From the NCBI GenBank assembly GCA_009667805.1, contig CM019064.1, positions 380,243,120 through 380,307,119 on the forward strand: 64,000 nt of DNA, read 5' to 3'. Below the pieces are notes generated by a model. The model ran no database searches. It was not told the origin of the DNA and saw nothing but the letters and a program-made list of their open reading frames with translations. This DNA is from Leptobrachium leishanense (taxonomy: Eukaryota > Chordata > Amphibia > Anura > Megophryidae). A program made the position numbers and the translations under genes. Below, piece by piece: positions 1 to 11,196 of the stretch. Each line of letters starts with the position of its first letter. Positions within the stretch are counted from its first letter, which is position 1.

Positions 1-185
1 ACTATTTCCTACATATTTTTTTTCTGTTAATATGTATATTTGTGTGTTTTTTTTAATATCTTGCATTGTATTACTTTGTATTTCTGTAACAACTGTAACA
101 TTTCAATGTTCTTGAACCCAGGACATACTTGAAAACAAGAGAAATCTCAATGTATCCTTCCTGGTAAAATACTTTATAAATAAAT
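1..185 (+). repeat. LINE 3' untranslated tail (family A)
   Basis: This stretch matches the tail that follows the LINE reverse-transcriptase end at 20801-21277. It has the same order of blocks: 'tttcctacatat', 'tcttgcattgtattac', 'aatgttcttgaaccc', 'tatccttcctggtaaaat', and a terminal (taaa)n run. Other copies lie at 1384, 11138, 25342, 43553 and 49782, on both strands. No coding part is present, so this is a 5'-truncated insertion. It sits directly against a Harbinger end (186-322), into which it probably inserted. Confidence 0.8.
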
Positions 186-322
186 AAAGAGGAGATATTT
201 CAGTTTCTACCTGATTTATCATGGGTTATTAAACACCATTTTATGGACTTTTCACTTTGCTAAGGTGAGTAAAGCCTTGTCGCTGCTTATCACACTCTTT
301 CACAGTTTATTAAACGTACACC
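186..322. mobile_element. PIF/Harbinger terminal remnant
   Basis: The segment is nearly the same as the right end of the complete Harbinger at 4366-6327 (compare 6195-6327). Both run from 'atttcagtt' through 'cacactctttcaca' and finish with the terminal motif CGTACACC at 315-322. The LINE tail at 1-185 interrupts it on the left, and the rest of the element is outside the window. No coding sequence remains. Confidence 0.75.
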
Positions 323-884
323 TTGATGTAACTGAGCGCAGATTTAAAAAAAAAAACACATGGAAGCTATATGCAGATTGTTTCTAAACAAGTGTGAAAC
401 TTCTCATTGCCTTCTTCATGATGGCAAAGAACATCTTTTCTGGAGGTTCTCGATTTATAAAGTACTGCATAATGTCTTGATGGGGGGGGGGATAGGTGAC
501 TTTGCTGCCCGACTGCTTTCCTGTTTTTCTAGAACTTGGTTTTCACCCATGCTGTTTTTCCCTGGTGCCTGTGTCGTCCCCCCCCCCCAACACTGCAAAC
601 GTGGATTTATTCAAGTTTTACAAAAAATTTAAGATACAAAAGCTAGAATCTACAAAATTATAAATATAAGAAAGGCTTTGACTTGGGCCACAGCTTCTCA
701 TTTTCACTGGTAACTTTTTGTACAGGAGGCACTTGAATGCCTGAATTATTGTGAGAAGCTGGAGTGCATGACTACTTTACACAAATTCAACATACTAATA
801 TATTAAATCGATTTACATTTATTACTCCACACTATTTAACTTGTTTGCATAAATGAGTTACTTCGGATATTGGGGGTTAAGATC
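323..884. other. Unassigned AT-rich stretch, no gene
   Basis: No recognisable gene or repeat is visible. A G run near 481-491 and a C run near 579-589 lie about 100 bp apart. A 90-codon frame spans them but has no domain and a composition unlike coding sequence. Confidence 0.5.
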
Positions 885-1095
885 AATGTAATTTCCGGCG
901 ACCGCCATTTGAGCAACGCGCGAGCTTACTGTTATTGGAATCAGGTATTTGAGTGAATCCGAACAAGGTGGATTCTTATTGGCTCTATAGACCTGTGTGA
1001 TGGACTGGTTCCGGATGATGTAGTCTATTCATGCATGCACAGTGGATACCCTGGAAGAGCACTTAGAGACACGTGCAGAATTGTCGGTAAGGTAT
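885..1095 (+). promoter_or_regulatory. Candidate host promoter and non-coding first exon
   Basis: A locally CG-richer block interrupts AT-rich DNA. It holds a YY1-like motif (CCGCCATTT, about 902-910), two inverted CCAAT boxes (ATTGG, near 934 and 978) and, about 110 bp further on, a strong 5' splice-donor consensus (TCG|GTAAGG at about 1085-1093). YY1 and CCAAT motifs upstream of a short exon ending in GTAAGG are a common vertebrate promoter arrangement. No matching downstream coding exon was recognised on the + strand, so the link to any gene is inference. It could also be the promoter of an unrecognised transposon. Confidence 0.3.
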
Positions 1096-2450
1096 AAATA
1101 TGACATGTGGTAATTATGGCCAAACTTGATAAAGCCCGTAATGAGTTAAACGTGCTACGTGGAGGTGTTTTTAAACAGCTTTGTTTGGCATGAGGTTTCA
1201 TGGTATTTATATACTGTATGTTCGGGTACTAGGCAGCTTTGAACTGTTTAGGTAATTTTTGGTTTGAGTAGATCATCTCTTTGGTATGATTTTGTTGTTA
1301 TTCAAGGCTATAGTATCTATTTGCATTTATTGCAGCTTACATGAAACACCATAACTTTACGTTAATACTATAATCTATCAATTCAATGTTCTTGAACCCA
1401 GGACATACTTGAAAATGAGAGAAATCTCAATGTATCCTTCCTGGTAAAATACTTTATAAAAATAATTGGACGCATATTATATTAACCATCAACATGCCTG
1501 GCAATCCATTAGCTTCCTTTTGAAGGGGGTCCCATAAAGAAATTCTTATATCTATATACCCTGCATTTGTATGTGATAATTCCCACTGATCTAGATTAGT
1601 AACTTTACTTGTATAGCTGTGACTACAACATTTGACACTTTGAATTTGAATGCTGCTATTAGTTTAAGAAGCATTGCCAGGAGTTACTCATTCGTGTCTA
1701 TAATTACCACAAACAGACTTATCTATTGCATTGGATTGGATTCAAAATGCCTCATGTAATAACCATGGCTAACCTACTCATAGAGAACTGGAAAGAATTA
1801 CATTTATATGGCAAATTTTTGGAAAACTATTCTACTGTAAGGGGACTATTTGCTAAGTGGTGGATTGTGAAGGCACCATGACAGCTCAATGCAGTTACTA
1901 ATCCTGAATAAAGGTGCTAATTTAACCTAATTGGGGACAGAGTCCAATTTATAAATTCACTGTCCTACTTTAAAAGTGCAAAGTCACGTGTTCCAATCCC
2001 ATGGACCTAAGGTCCTTAGGTGAACCTCTGTGTAAAAACTGCAAAATGTTTAGCCACTGGCATATCCTTTGATTAAATCACCCTAATGTGTTCCAAGATT
2101 CTTGCCTTCAACGGGTGAATTGTTTTACCTACATATTTGGGACAGGCATAGTAGCCTGTTACACCTTTCGTAGTGCAGTTAAATAATTGTTTAATGTCAC
2201 ATCTTTTGATGTCTCCAAAACAAATCTGCATGCTTTACATTTATCACTTGCTTAAGTACCACAGCATTTTGAACACCGCCATTTTCGTGTACGATCACCT
2301 GACTGAAATGACTCCGTACCCATTTTATTACCCAGATTCTGACAGCATCTCTATGTAATTGAGGCTGCTTTGGGCAGAACATTTTTTTTTTCATTAACCT
2401 GCATAAGCAGTGGCATGTATCTATTGCGAACACATCTCACATAGGCAACA
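1096..2450. other. Unassigned intergenic or intronic DNA
   Basis: This is AT-rich sequence without a supported gene; the only identified repeat is the LINE-tail fragment at 1384-1462. Frames of 61 and 78 codons overlap on opposite strands near 2173-2433 and show no domain. Confidence 0.5.
1384..1462 (+). repeat. LINE tail fragment (family A)
   Basis: A short copy of the tail seen at 1-185. It starts at 'ttcaatgttcttgaaccc' and ends at 'gtaaaatactttataaa'. It is strongly 5'-truncated and non-coding. Confidence 0.8.
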
Positions 2451-2452
2451 AT

Positions 2453-3632
2453 GATGGATTGCCTCTATCTGTTGGTGTACCTCAAGGCTCTGTCCTTGGT
2501 CCTCTGCTCTTTTCCATCTACACCTCCTCCCTGGGCAAAATCATCAACAGCTTTGGCTTTAATTACCACCTCTACGCTGATGACACTCAGATCTACCTCT
2601 CTACCCCTGATCTCTCTCCCCCTGTCCTTTCAAAAGTCAGTGACTGTTTATCTGGCATCTCCTCCTGGATGGCCTCCCACCACCTAAAGATCAACATGTC
2701 AAAGACTGAGCTCCTACTTATTCCTCCCTCTAATGCTTCCCCACCTCCTGACTTCTCTATCACGGTGGAGGGTATCACCATCTCCCCATCAAACCAAGTT
2801 CGCTGTCTTGGAGTTACACTGGACTCTGCTCTTTCCTTCATCCCCCACATCAAGTCTCTTTCCTCCTCCTGCCGATACCAACTGCGTAATATTTCCAGAA
2901 TTCGGCCATTTCTTACCGCTGTCACCACAAAACAACTCATACACGCCCTGGTAATCTCCCGACTCGACTATTGCAATAATCTCTTATCTGGCCTCCCTCT
3001 GTCCCGCCTCTCCCCCCTACAATCCATCCTGAACGCCTCCGCCAGGCTAATTCACCTCACCCGCCGCTCTGTCTCTGCCGCTCCCCTCTGCGAGTCCCTT
3101 CACTGGCTCCCCATCCACTGCAGAATTAAGTTCAAAATCCTTATCCTTACCTACAAAACCCTCACTAACTCAGCGCCCCACTACCTGTCCTCACTAATCA
3201 CCAAATACACCCCAGCCCGCTCCCTAAGGTCAAACAGTGACCTGCGCCTAGCTTCTCCCCGCATCACCTCTTCCCATGATAGACTGCAGGATTTCTCACG
3301 CGCAGCCCCCACTCTCTGGAACGCTCTCCCTCGTGCTGTCAGACTTTCCCCTAACTTCTCTTCCTTCAAACGCTCCCTGAAAACATTCCTATTTAGGGAA
3401 GCCTACCACCCAACTCACTGATGCAACCATCAATCACTCTCACCTTACAGTCCTCTCCTCCTGTTTCCAACCCTCCTAGATTGTGAGTTCCTACGGGAAT
3501 AGGGCCCTCATCTCCTCCTGTACTGTTTGTCAAATGTTGTTCAATGTATTGTAACCCTGTCTATACTGTGCTTATTGTACAGCGCTGCGGAATATGCTGG
3601 CGCTTTATAAATAAAGAATAATAATAATAAAA
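2453..3632 (+). mobile_element. L2-like LINE, 5'-truncated copy 1
   Basis: The element carries the second half of a reverse transcriptase frame. A 3' untranslated region follows with 'ttgtacagcgctgcggaat', 'gcgctttataaataaagaa' and an (aat)n tail, the ending typical of amphibian L2 elements. A near-identical copy lies in reverse at 47861-49025. The two copies share their 5' breakpoint to within about 10 bp, at the codons just before the GVPQG motif. Confidence 0.9.
2459..3421 (+). pseudogene. L2 reverse transcriptase, C-terminal half
   Basis: About 320 codons are open with no internal stop. Visible RT blocks are [12 protein letters not shown] (motif B region), [13 protein letters not shown] (YADD catalytic motif), KTELLLIP and VRCLGVTLD, followed by the usual L2 C-terminal domain ([17 protein letters not shown]). 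The endonuclease domain and RT motifs 1 to A are missing, so the protein cannot reverse transcribe by itself. The intact frame and near identity to the 48 kb copy show a recent insertion. The apparent start is not a real initiation site; the frame is entered by truncation. Confidence 0.88.
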
Positions 3633-3639
3633 TGATATA

Positions 3640-4362
3640 GGTCGCTAAACAAAAAGCGAGGGACCCCTGACTAAGGGATACACCTCAAAAAACAGGAGTG
3701 CTGGAAAAAAAATCAGTAAATACTTTATTGGTATAAAAGACAGTCCTCGAACACCAGAAAATTATAAAATCAAAAGGACAAAAGACACATGGGAAAATTC
3801 TTGATCAATCTTGATAGGAGACATAGGTCTTAATATTAACCTCATTCAAAACGTGTCTAAGGCACAACATATGCCATCGCAGGAGCACATCAATAATACA
3901 AAGCCATTGCCATATTTGCTGCATATACAGGCGTGCATCCAGTGATCCAAAGCACGAGAAAATAAACCAAGACTGACCCTTATAGTCTCAAGATTTCTGC
4001 ACTTTCCCTACAACAATACAAAAGACCCACACATAATTAAAAACAGGAATAGCTCACGCTAGACACGTGTTTCGCTGGCTTGCTGCCAGCTTCAACAGGA
4101 ACAAAATAAAGATATAGGTTGGCAATATCAGTTGACAATGCCAGTTTAAAGGCTCTCTTCACATCCTTATTTGGGTACCCTTTGTCCTTGTGTGTGTAGG
4201 GCAACTGCCTTTTTTAAATTCATCAATTGTGCTACATGTTCTAATGCGGTGATTTTGTAAGGTGCAGTTGCTTTCTTGTATAGTGTGGTATAGATCCATC
4301 CATCTTTTTAATGGTCATGTTCAATAAGTTAACACTGTCTTGTTTTATTTTCAATGTGAGCC
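3640..4362 (-). mobile_element. Penelope-like element remnant
   Basis: Read on the minus strand, 4085-4362 gives degraded Penelope RT sequence: a DGWIYTTLYKK-like block (the 'G.L.T.LYRK.TD' region after motif D) and, in another frame, KRQLPYTHKDKGYPNKDV. The neighbouring 3640-4085 has the 'acacgtgtttcgctggcttg' signature resembling terminal-repeat sequence of such elements. Several frameshifts and stops show it is old. The assignment rests on motif recall. Confidence 0.45.
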
Positions 4363-5357
4363 TAAGGTGTACGTTTAATAAACGATGCTAAAACTAGCTT
4401 TATCACGAGTTAACTTTACTCAGCAGATCTTTGTTTTACTCAGCTGCACAGAGGCCGTTTAATAACCTGCAAAAAGAAAACTTCTCTCACGAAACAGCTG
4501 TGAAAGGCAGTGATAAGTTATCACAGTGATCAGTGGATAAAGTAATGCGGGGAAGGTACTCTGAGCTGCACAATGACATCCTTTGTGATCATCTACAATC
4601 CTCCTGACAGGATCGTAGTTTACACTGCCAAACCACCCGTTAACAATATTATAAAGTACCTTCCTAGCAAAGTGCAACAGTCATTTCTTTGTTAAAATAA
4701 TGAATAATGCTCAAAAGCAGGATATACATTTTCAATTTGTTCAGCATGTACCAGTACAAAATCATGAATCGAACTACCAAACACACCGAAAAGGTGCTCC
4801 ACACTTCATTTACGAATGAAATCAAATCCAAATGTAAATAAAGCCTGTACCCATCTAGATATTAGCCAAATGTGATCAAACACCCCCTTCACCTTTGCCT
4901 CATACTCTCCTCCTTCTCATATTCCCTTTGGCGTGCATAGCAATTTGGCCTTTTGTGCCCTGTCATTGTTCCACATAATTCCCACCTTCCGCACGCCCAC
5001 ACAAATTGGCATATTTTTTTATGGATTACAAATGGTATTTTATTTGTGACATATGCATCTGCCAATCATTTTTTATGTTTTTGTAAGGGGGTGCCAAAAT
5101 GCCCCCCCGGGGACATCACAAAATCCTTACTTTTTACCCTACCAATGTCTGAATAATTATTGTTGCTAACAGAGTAATTTGTCACGTATTTCAAGGGGTA
5201 TATCATATGTCCGGATGGAGGGTGTGGCTATGACATTGACTTCAATGGCCCGGAACGCCCCCTCCTGCCACAACAGTGAGCCGGCCGCAATGCCATACAG
5301 TGATGTGGTTCAACAATGTATGCTCCTAATCTGTTGAGTCAACGACCACCTGCACAA

Positions 5358-5990
5358 TTAAAGAGTGCATTTTCGGTTGCGAAACTGCTCCTCACATTCA
5401 TGTGGTGGGATCAAGTTGATATGAGTGCAGTCGATGGCACCTAGGCAATTGGGCATTCCTTCAAGTCGGTAAAAACCCACCTTAACCTCTTGCCACTCTG
5501 CTGGTGTTTTGGAAAAACGGATGTAGCAGTCCATTTGCCTCATGATGTAACACTGGTTATGACAGAGGCTAGGGCGGCTAATTCCAAGGATGTGTGCACT
5601 AGAGGGCTGACACTTACCAGTTCCCAAGTAATTTAAAACTGACAGCAGTTTCACCATGCCTGAGATGGCATGTCCTTTCATTGCCAGGGGCTCGAGATCC
5701 TCAGCAATAAGGTTGAACCGTGATCATGGAGCTTTACAATCTAAACATGTCCTCCACATTGTGATCTGACAGTTCATCCAGGACTGTGTGGGTCCTGTAC
5801 ATACGTGGTTTCCTGAACCAAATATTCCCAATCCCTTCCTGGGTTACATGCACTGCAGCTGCTGTGCATGCCACAATTGCTGCTGCCAAATCCACATCAG
5901 CCTCAGCAAAGATTGTGAAGGGATTTTGCTTTTTCCTGGTCTGTCTGTAGAGGAAGTAGCTTCATGACAAGTTCCTGAATCTTTGCTCAG
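5358..5990 (-). pseudogene. Harbinger transposase (DDE superfamily), partial
   Basis: The clearest part is 107 codons (5358-5681). It contains LGISRPSLCHN (the 'GISQPSVSR' helix-turn-helix-like region), a YIRF block, and PNCLGAIDCTHINLIPPHE, which matches the first catalytic Asp region of PIF/Harbinger transposases ('P.viGaiDcTHi.i..P'). It ends in YRNRK-like FRNRK. Weaker minus-strand coding continues upstream to about 5990 with frameshifts. The second Asp and the Glu region are absent, so it is inactive. It lies between the TIRs of element B. Confidence 0.75.
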
Positions 5991-6024
5991 TGCTTCACGA
6001 GATAGATGCCTTTATCACCAGGTC

Positions 6025-6075
6025 TAATTGGGCAGACAAGGTTCTTATCTGCCGACATTTTTCTATGTTTCTATA
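6025..6075 (+). repeat. 3' end of a CR1/L2-type LINE (family B)
   Basis: The stretch 'gttcttatctgccgacatt' with 'tctatgtttctat' is the conserved 3' end also seen at 51104-51472, which has coding sequence attached. Only about 50 bp remain. It is nested in Harbinger element B. Confidence 0.65.
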
Positions 6076-6442
6076 AATAAAGGGTACTTTGGACAATGCT
6101 TATCCAGTGATAAAGCTGGTCTCTACTTTACACAGTTGATTAAACCGGTACATTCCCATTACTCTCTGTGTACTTATCACCAGGATGAGAAGAGGTGAGC
6201 TATTTCAGTTCCTACCTGACTTATCACGGGTTATTAAACACCATTTTATGGACTTTTCACTTTGCTAAGGTGAGTAAAGCTTTCTCACTGCTTATCACAC
6301 TCTTTCACAATTTACTAGACGTACACCTAAATCAGCTTCAGAACCAGACCAAGGTGTACATCATGCCATGGGAGTCGAAGGAGAAGCCCAGAAATTCCAT
6401 GCCCCGCGTGGGGTCCAGGAGAGACTTCTCTACAGGAACCCC

Positions 6443-6664
6443 AACTCCTGAAGGTGCTCCAGAGTCCATGACAGATGTAAGAGAAGGGAATCTGTGGAGT
6501 CCGACAGTAAGTCGTCTAAATATATAACGAGATGTAAACCCTGTGTGTGCAGCGTTTCCGTTACCGGCTACAACAGCTTTGTGAAGCACCACGGAGTGGA
6601 CGAGAGGCCGAATGTCAGACAGGTGAAACGCCACATGCGGTCGCGCCACGGAAAACAGGAATAG
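6443..6664 (+). other. Short + strand frame rich in Cys and His
   Basis: After a stop near 6442 the + strand is open for about 70 codons to a TAG at 6662-6664. The C-terminal half has CKPCVCSV, KHHGV, ERPNVRQVKRHM and RSRHG, a spacing that resembles a degenerate zinc finger. No ATG lies at its start. It overlaps the decayed end of the DIRS element on the other strand. I do not recognise the family, and chance is possible. Confidence 0.3.
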
Positions 6665-6876
6665 ATACATTGATTACCCAATTATCAGGATACAAACATT
6701 CCTTGATATGATCAAGCGATATCGCAAGAATATAATTCATTGTGACTCAGTTTTAATGCACACTTGTGATTTGTTATAACTTGGACCGAAGGATATGTCC
6801 ACACAATAAAGGTGGTCCATTTTATATATGTGTATATTACCCAGGTAGAGAGTCAAACTGGCAGATAAACAATCTG

Positions 6877-7410
6877 TCAGTCTTTCTCTATTCTTCTGTA
6901 TTGTTGTATGTATCTTTTTAAATCTAGTTTGACTAGCCAGTCGTCCGCTAGAAGGGTGTCCCTGAGGGTATGGATACCCTCACTCTGAAAATGTCGGTAA
7001 GACACCCAAGCGTTGAGGTCCCTGAGGTTGATCACAGGACGCATTCCTCCTCCTTCGCCACCAGGAACAAATTGCACATAAATTTGGGAGATTCCCAGAC
7101 GACCGCCTCTATGGCCTGCTTGCGGGCCAACGCGGTGACTTCCTCCTGGACCAGGAGGTCCTGCTCCACAGAAAGGCATAGCGGATGGGGAGGTGTAGAC
7201 CTGGCAGGTGGTGGAGTTTATGAACCCCCTCACAGTATGGAGGACCCATGGGTCCAATTTAATCCTCTCCCAATGGAACAAACCCCGGATGCGGCCCCTC
7301 ACCGGGATAGACGATTGTGCTATAATAGTTGGCAATCTTACCATTCGGACGTCGGGAACGGAAGGAATTCCGACCACCACGGAATCCATAGCCTCTCCAA
7401 CCCTGGGCAT
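6877..7410 (-). pseudogene. DIRS reverse transcriptase fragment
   Basis: The 177-codon frame contains LDPWVLHTVRGF (the pre-RT segment of DIRS-type Pol) and GGMRPVINLRDLNAWV followed by the 'F..EGIHTLRDTL' block. Next is DWLVKLDLK, the motif A Asp region of DIRS reverse transcriptases. It breaks off just after motif A. Another RT piece (MEFLGFSFDSHGM, the 'LEFLGF.vds' block that follows YxDD) is at 6338-6420 in another frame, so the YxDD catalytic segment between them has been lost. Confidence 0.75.
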
Positions 7411-8900
7411 GGGTAGAGGTTCTGGAATTGGAGGGGCCGGGTCAGAGTTATTGGAGGCGTGGTGGTGCCCGGGTCAGAGTTATTGGAGGCGTGGTGGTGC
7501 CCGGGTCAGAGGTATTGGAGGCGTGGAAGGAGCCTCTTAATTCCGGCAGAGCCGGCGCGGCTGGCAGAACGGCCACTTCCGCTGCCAGCCCTGTCAAAAA
7601 CAGGTTTGGGGAAAACCTTTTTAATGGCTGTCTCGACCTTGTCTAGGGCCGTAAAGGCGCTAGTATAAGATCCCAAGCTTTTAATAAAGCCGTCCTCAAA
7701 GAGTAGACCCTCGCCTTGGCTCCCCGATCTTTAGTGGGCATGGACGTGAGCTGGGGATCCATTTTGAGAATCATGGTTTTCTCGGCGGCCAAAGCCGCAT
7801 TAGTCCCCCCCCCCAAAGGCGAAGGGAGCGTTGCAACCAGCCTGTGACGTCTTCTAGGTCCAGGGGTTTGTCGTGAAGTCGAGCGTCTTCATGTCCAGGT
7901 GGTAGATCAAAGGAGATGCCACATCCAGAACTTTATCCTTGCACACCCGCAAGGCCATATCAATGCCTTTCTTGGGAGACCAACCCTTTTTAGTCAAAAA
8001 AATTACGAAGTCCTCGTCCACCACCGGAGTGACGCAAGCCTTACCCGCAGTTGGAAGGACGAGGGCATTCCGCCCGCACGTTAATGCGAGTTTCTTTGTC
8101 CATCGGTAAACGCATATGGACGTCCACCCACATTTCTACGTGTGGCATAGGAGACCATGCTGTAGAGTGGGGATGGAGGACTCCCGCCGGGGAGAACATT
8201 GGACGCCCCTGAGGGTCACATACGACCTCTTTGTTAGAAATCAAAGTTGGTGGCAGCCATCTTGGGGAGCATAGATCTCTAGTGCTCTGTCATCCTCCCT
8301 GTGCTCGGGTTCCTCACTCAGAGTCAGCAGTTGTGGAGAGTCGGCCAGAACCGGGGGGGGGGGGTTAGGCCTAATCTTAGAGACCGCAACCAAGGCCCCG
8401 CGGTCAGTGGGCTCCTTTACGCGAGGTCACCTTGCCAATCTCAAGGGGCAGAGTATCGGAGATGCCAGCCCCTCTAGGAGGATTATCAATGTGCTTTGTT
8501 TTAGCACTTCTCTTAGGGCCCACTTGAGCTGATTCAGAGGGTGTCGGTGGAGTTGGGTCATGGGAAAGGAGTTCCTGTGTCAGGAGCAGGAGAGGTTTTA
8601 ACAGAGGCCACAGCCTCATCCATTGTCCTCTGAAAGGACAAAGACAGTGTGGACACAGGGATTGTGAAATGGAGGCTTGAAGTGCGGCCTCCATGGCCGC
8701 AAACCGCACCGCTGTTTTGGATCTTTTTTTGGAGGGGGAGGTGAATGCACTGGCGTGGTCCGATTTGGCGGGAGCTCACCTCCGAGTCTGGTTTTCCCTG
8801 GTAGGAGGAGGCATACTGGCCCCATATCGCTTGGAGAGGGACAAGCTCGTGGGCAATCAGTGCTCCGTCCAGCGCGAGAGTGAAAGGAAATCACGCGGTC
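7411..8900 (-). pseudogene. Probable DIRS gag region, decayed
   Basis: The region upstream of the RT on the same strand holds several short minus-strand frames, for example 8404-8709. They are rich in Pro, Ser and basic residues with no recognisable domain. Position and strand suggest the gag-like ORF1 of the DIRS element. The family has weakly conserved gags, so sequence alone does not prove it. A 32-bp tandem repeat (7441-7526) lies inside. Confidence 0.4.
7441..7526. repeat. 32-bp tandem repeat, 2.7 units
   Basis: Units begin at 7441, 7473 and 7505 with 'gtcagagttattggaggcgt'. The first two are identical, and the third is partial with one change. It lies in the DIRS gag-like region and looks like a recent local duplication. 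Confidence 0.85.
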
Positions 8901-9330
8901 TGAAAGTAAAATGGCTGCCAAGATCTCGCGCTGGATCTTGTGGCAAGACGTGTGTATTGAGGATTAGTGGAGGAACAGTAAGGGCCGCGGCAATCGAGCA
9001 GGGGAAACCCAGAACGAGAGAGGCATCTAGCGAATGGCGGCAAAATCCCGGTGATCCGAAGGCTGACCGGATTTGCCAGCCAATTGGGAGCTGACCCCCA
9101 TGGTTAGAACGGGGAAAGTCAGCACCCGTCAGAGCAACAATATAAATGTGTGTATAATTATGTGTAAAATATAAAAGTATACTAATCATAAAAGAAATTA
9201 AACAAAATACAGAGAAGGTGAATACTTATCTGATCCGTGCAGGAGCAGCAAAGAAAGAGGATTTTGCCGCTCCAGCACAGACCATTTATAGACTTGGGGG
9301 TGGGACTTATGGACTGGGGAGGATACCCCA

Positions 9331-9758
9331 CGTTGGGGGGTTAAAGTTTCTGTTCTGTTTTCATCACTTTTTCATTGCTGCTGTAGGTGCAATAAAGAAA
9401 GAGAATGCAAATAGGAGCCTCCAATGTCCTGCCTTAAAATCGTTATTTGCGAAGTACATTGTCAGTCCAATATGCATTGCCACAATTCTGTAGACGTGAT
9501 GTAAGAATTGAGATTTATCAAGTGGGAGCAGCAGACCCCCATCATGTGCATGATTTGTGCCAGAGACATTTGTCATGTACATCATCTATGTGTCTCGCAC
9601 AAATCCACATGCATGATCCCAGTGCTAGCATTGAAAGGATATGTTAATGTTGATGAGAATACATGTGACACTCGGTAAAATCAAGCATCACACAAAAGAG
9701 GATACGTGCGCACCATACAACATTTATGATGTGTGTATCATGTCATAGCACTAATATA
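9331..9758. other. Unassigned segment left of the Tc1 element
   Basis: No gene recognised. A good + strand splice-acceptor-like sequence (pyrimidine tract then 'ctgctgtag') ends near 9386. An open frame of about 35 codons follows to about 9493, without recognisable similarity. The TA at 9759-9760 is the target dinucleotide of the next element. Confidence 0.4.
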
Positions 9759-10011
9759 TACAGTCAGGTCCAGAAATATTGGGACATCAACACAATTCTA
9801 ACATCTTTGGCTCTATACAGCACCACAATGGAGTTGGAATGAAAAACACAATGTGCTTTAACTGCAGACTGTCAGCTTTAATTTGAGGGTATGTACATCC
9901 AACTCAGGTGAACGGTGTAGGACTTACAGCAGTTTGCAGATGTGCCTCCCACTTGTTAAGGGACCAAAAGTAATGGGACAGAATAATAATCATAAATCAA
10001 ACTTTCCCTTC

Positions 10012-11057
10012 TTAATACTTGGTTGCAAATCCTTTGCAGTCAATCACAGCCTGGAGTCTGGAACGCATAGACATCACCAGACGCTGGGTTTCATCCCTGG
10101 TGATGCTCTGCCAGGCCTCTACTGCAACTGTCTTCAGTTCCTGTTTGTTCTTGGGGCATTTTCCCTTCAGTTTTGTCTTCAGCAAGTGAAATGCATGCTC
10201 AATGGGATTCAGCTCAGGTGATTGACTTGGCCATTGCATAACATTCCACTTCTGTCCCTTCAAAAACTCTTTGGTTGCTTTTGCAGTATGCTTTGGGTCA
10301 TTGTCCATCTGCACTGTGAAGCGCCGTCCAATGAGTTCTGCAGCATTTGGCTGAATGTGAGCAGATAATATTGCCCGAAACACTTCAGAATTCATCCTGC
10401 TGCTTTTGTCAGCAGTCACGCCATCAATAAATACAAGAGAACCAGTTCCATTGGCAGCCATGCATGCCCACGCCATGACACTACCACCACGCTTCACTGA
10501 TGAGGTGGTATGCTTAGGATCATGAGCAGTTCCTTTCCTTCTCCATACTCTTCTCTTCCCATCACTCTGGTACAAGTTGATCGTGGTCTCATCTGTCCAT
10601 AGGATCTTGTTCCAGAACTGTGAAGGCTTTGTTAGGTGTTGTTTGGCAAACTCTAATCTGGCCTTCTTGTTTTTGAGGCTCACCAATGGTTTACATCTTA
10701 TGGTGAACCCTCTGTATTCGCTCTGGTGAAATTTTCTCTTGATTGTTGACTTTGACACACGCCTACCTCCTGGAGAGTGTTCTTGATCTGGCCAACTGTT
10801 GTGAAGGGTGTTTTCTTCACCAGGGAAAGAATTCTTCGGTCATCCACCACAGTTGTTTTCCGTGGTCTCCCGGGTGTTTTGGTGTTGCTGAGCTCACCGG
10901 TGCGTTCCTTCTTTTTGAGAATGTTCCAAACTGTTGTTTTGGCCACGCCTAATGTTCTTGCTATCCTGATTGGTTTGTTTTGTTTCTTCAGCCTAATGAT
11001 GGCTTGCTTCACTGATAGTGACAGCTCTTTGAATCTCATCTTGAGAGTTGACAGCAA
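10012..11057 (-). pseudogene. Tc1-like transposase (DD34E), one frameshift
   Basis: The protein begins with a paired-type DNA-binding domain: KELSLSVKQAIIRL, TLGVAKTTVWNIL, then a GRPRKT AT-hook-like linker and a second helix-turn-helix. The catalytic domain is complete: LWTDETTINLYQ (first Asp), VQMDNDPKHTA (second Asp) and WPSQSPELNPIEHAFHLLK (Glu), giving DD34E. The N-terminal frame (11057-10698) and the catalytic frame (10758-10012) are joined by a small deletion near 10757-10762. Total length is near the family norm of about 340 residues. Cut-and-paste transposition into TA is the known family function; this copy is probably inactive. Confidence 0.92.
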
Positions 11058-11137
11058 CAGAGTCCAAATGCAAATAGCACACTTGAAATTAACTCTGGGC
11101 CTTTTATCTGCACATTGTAATTGGGGTAATGAGTGAA

Positions 11138-11196
11138 TTTATTTATTTGCAAAGGATTTTACCAGGAAGGATACATTGAGATTTCTCGTTTTCAAT
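11138..11196 (-). repeat. LINE tail fragment nested in Tc1
   Basis: The sequence 'ttatttatttgcaaaggatt' followed by 'ttaccaggaaggatacattg' and 'agatttctcgttttca' is the reverse complement of the family A LINE tail. It interrupts the Tc1 right arm, so this LINE moved after the Tc1 copy arrived. Confidence 0.85.

Larger units (their letters stand above)
4366..6327. mobile_element. PIF/Harbinger transposon B (complete ends)
   Basis: Terminal inverted repeats start GGTGTACG on the left (4366) and end CGTACACC on the right (6327). Both ends are flanked by the trinucleotide TAA (4363-4365 and 6328-6330), the target duplication expected for Harbinger. The interior holds a transposase pseudogene on the minus strand and a nested LINE end at 6025-6075. 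The right end is also found alone at 186-322, so the family has several copies locally. Confidence 0.85.
6333..9330 (-). mobile_element. DIRS-like retrotransposon, degraded
   Basis: The minus strand reads a gag-like region (about 8900-7420), then reverse transcriptase (7410-6877 and 6440-6336). The segment 9230-9330, 'caggagcagcaaagaaagag' onward, may be terminal or leader sequence. DIRS elements replicate through a tyrosine recombinase, and no recombinase or complete inverted terminal repeats can be made out here. The element abuts the right TAA duplication of Harbinger B. Its tail end (6336-6664) is rearranged. Confidence 0.7.

Noticed and set aside
360..632. A 90-codon frame as a small gene
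   Set aside because: It crosses a G run and a C run, has no domain and no splice or promoter context.
2593..2940. Minus-strand frame inside the L2
   Set aside because: It is the antisense shadow of the RT frame. The same shadow appears at 48535-48888 in the inverted copy.
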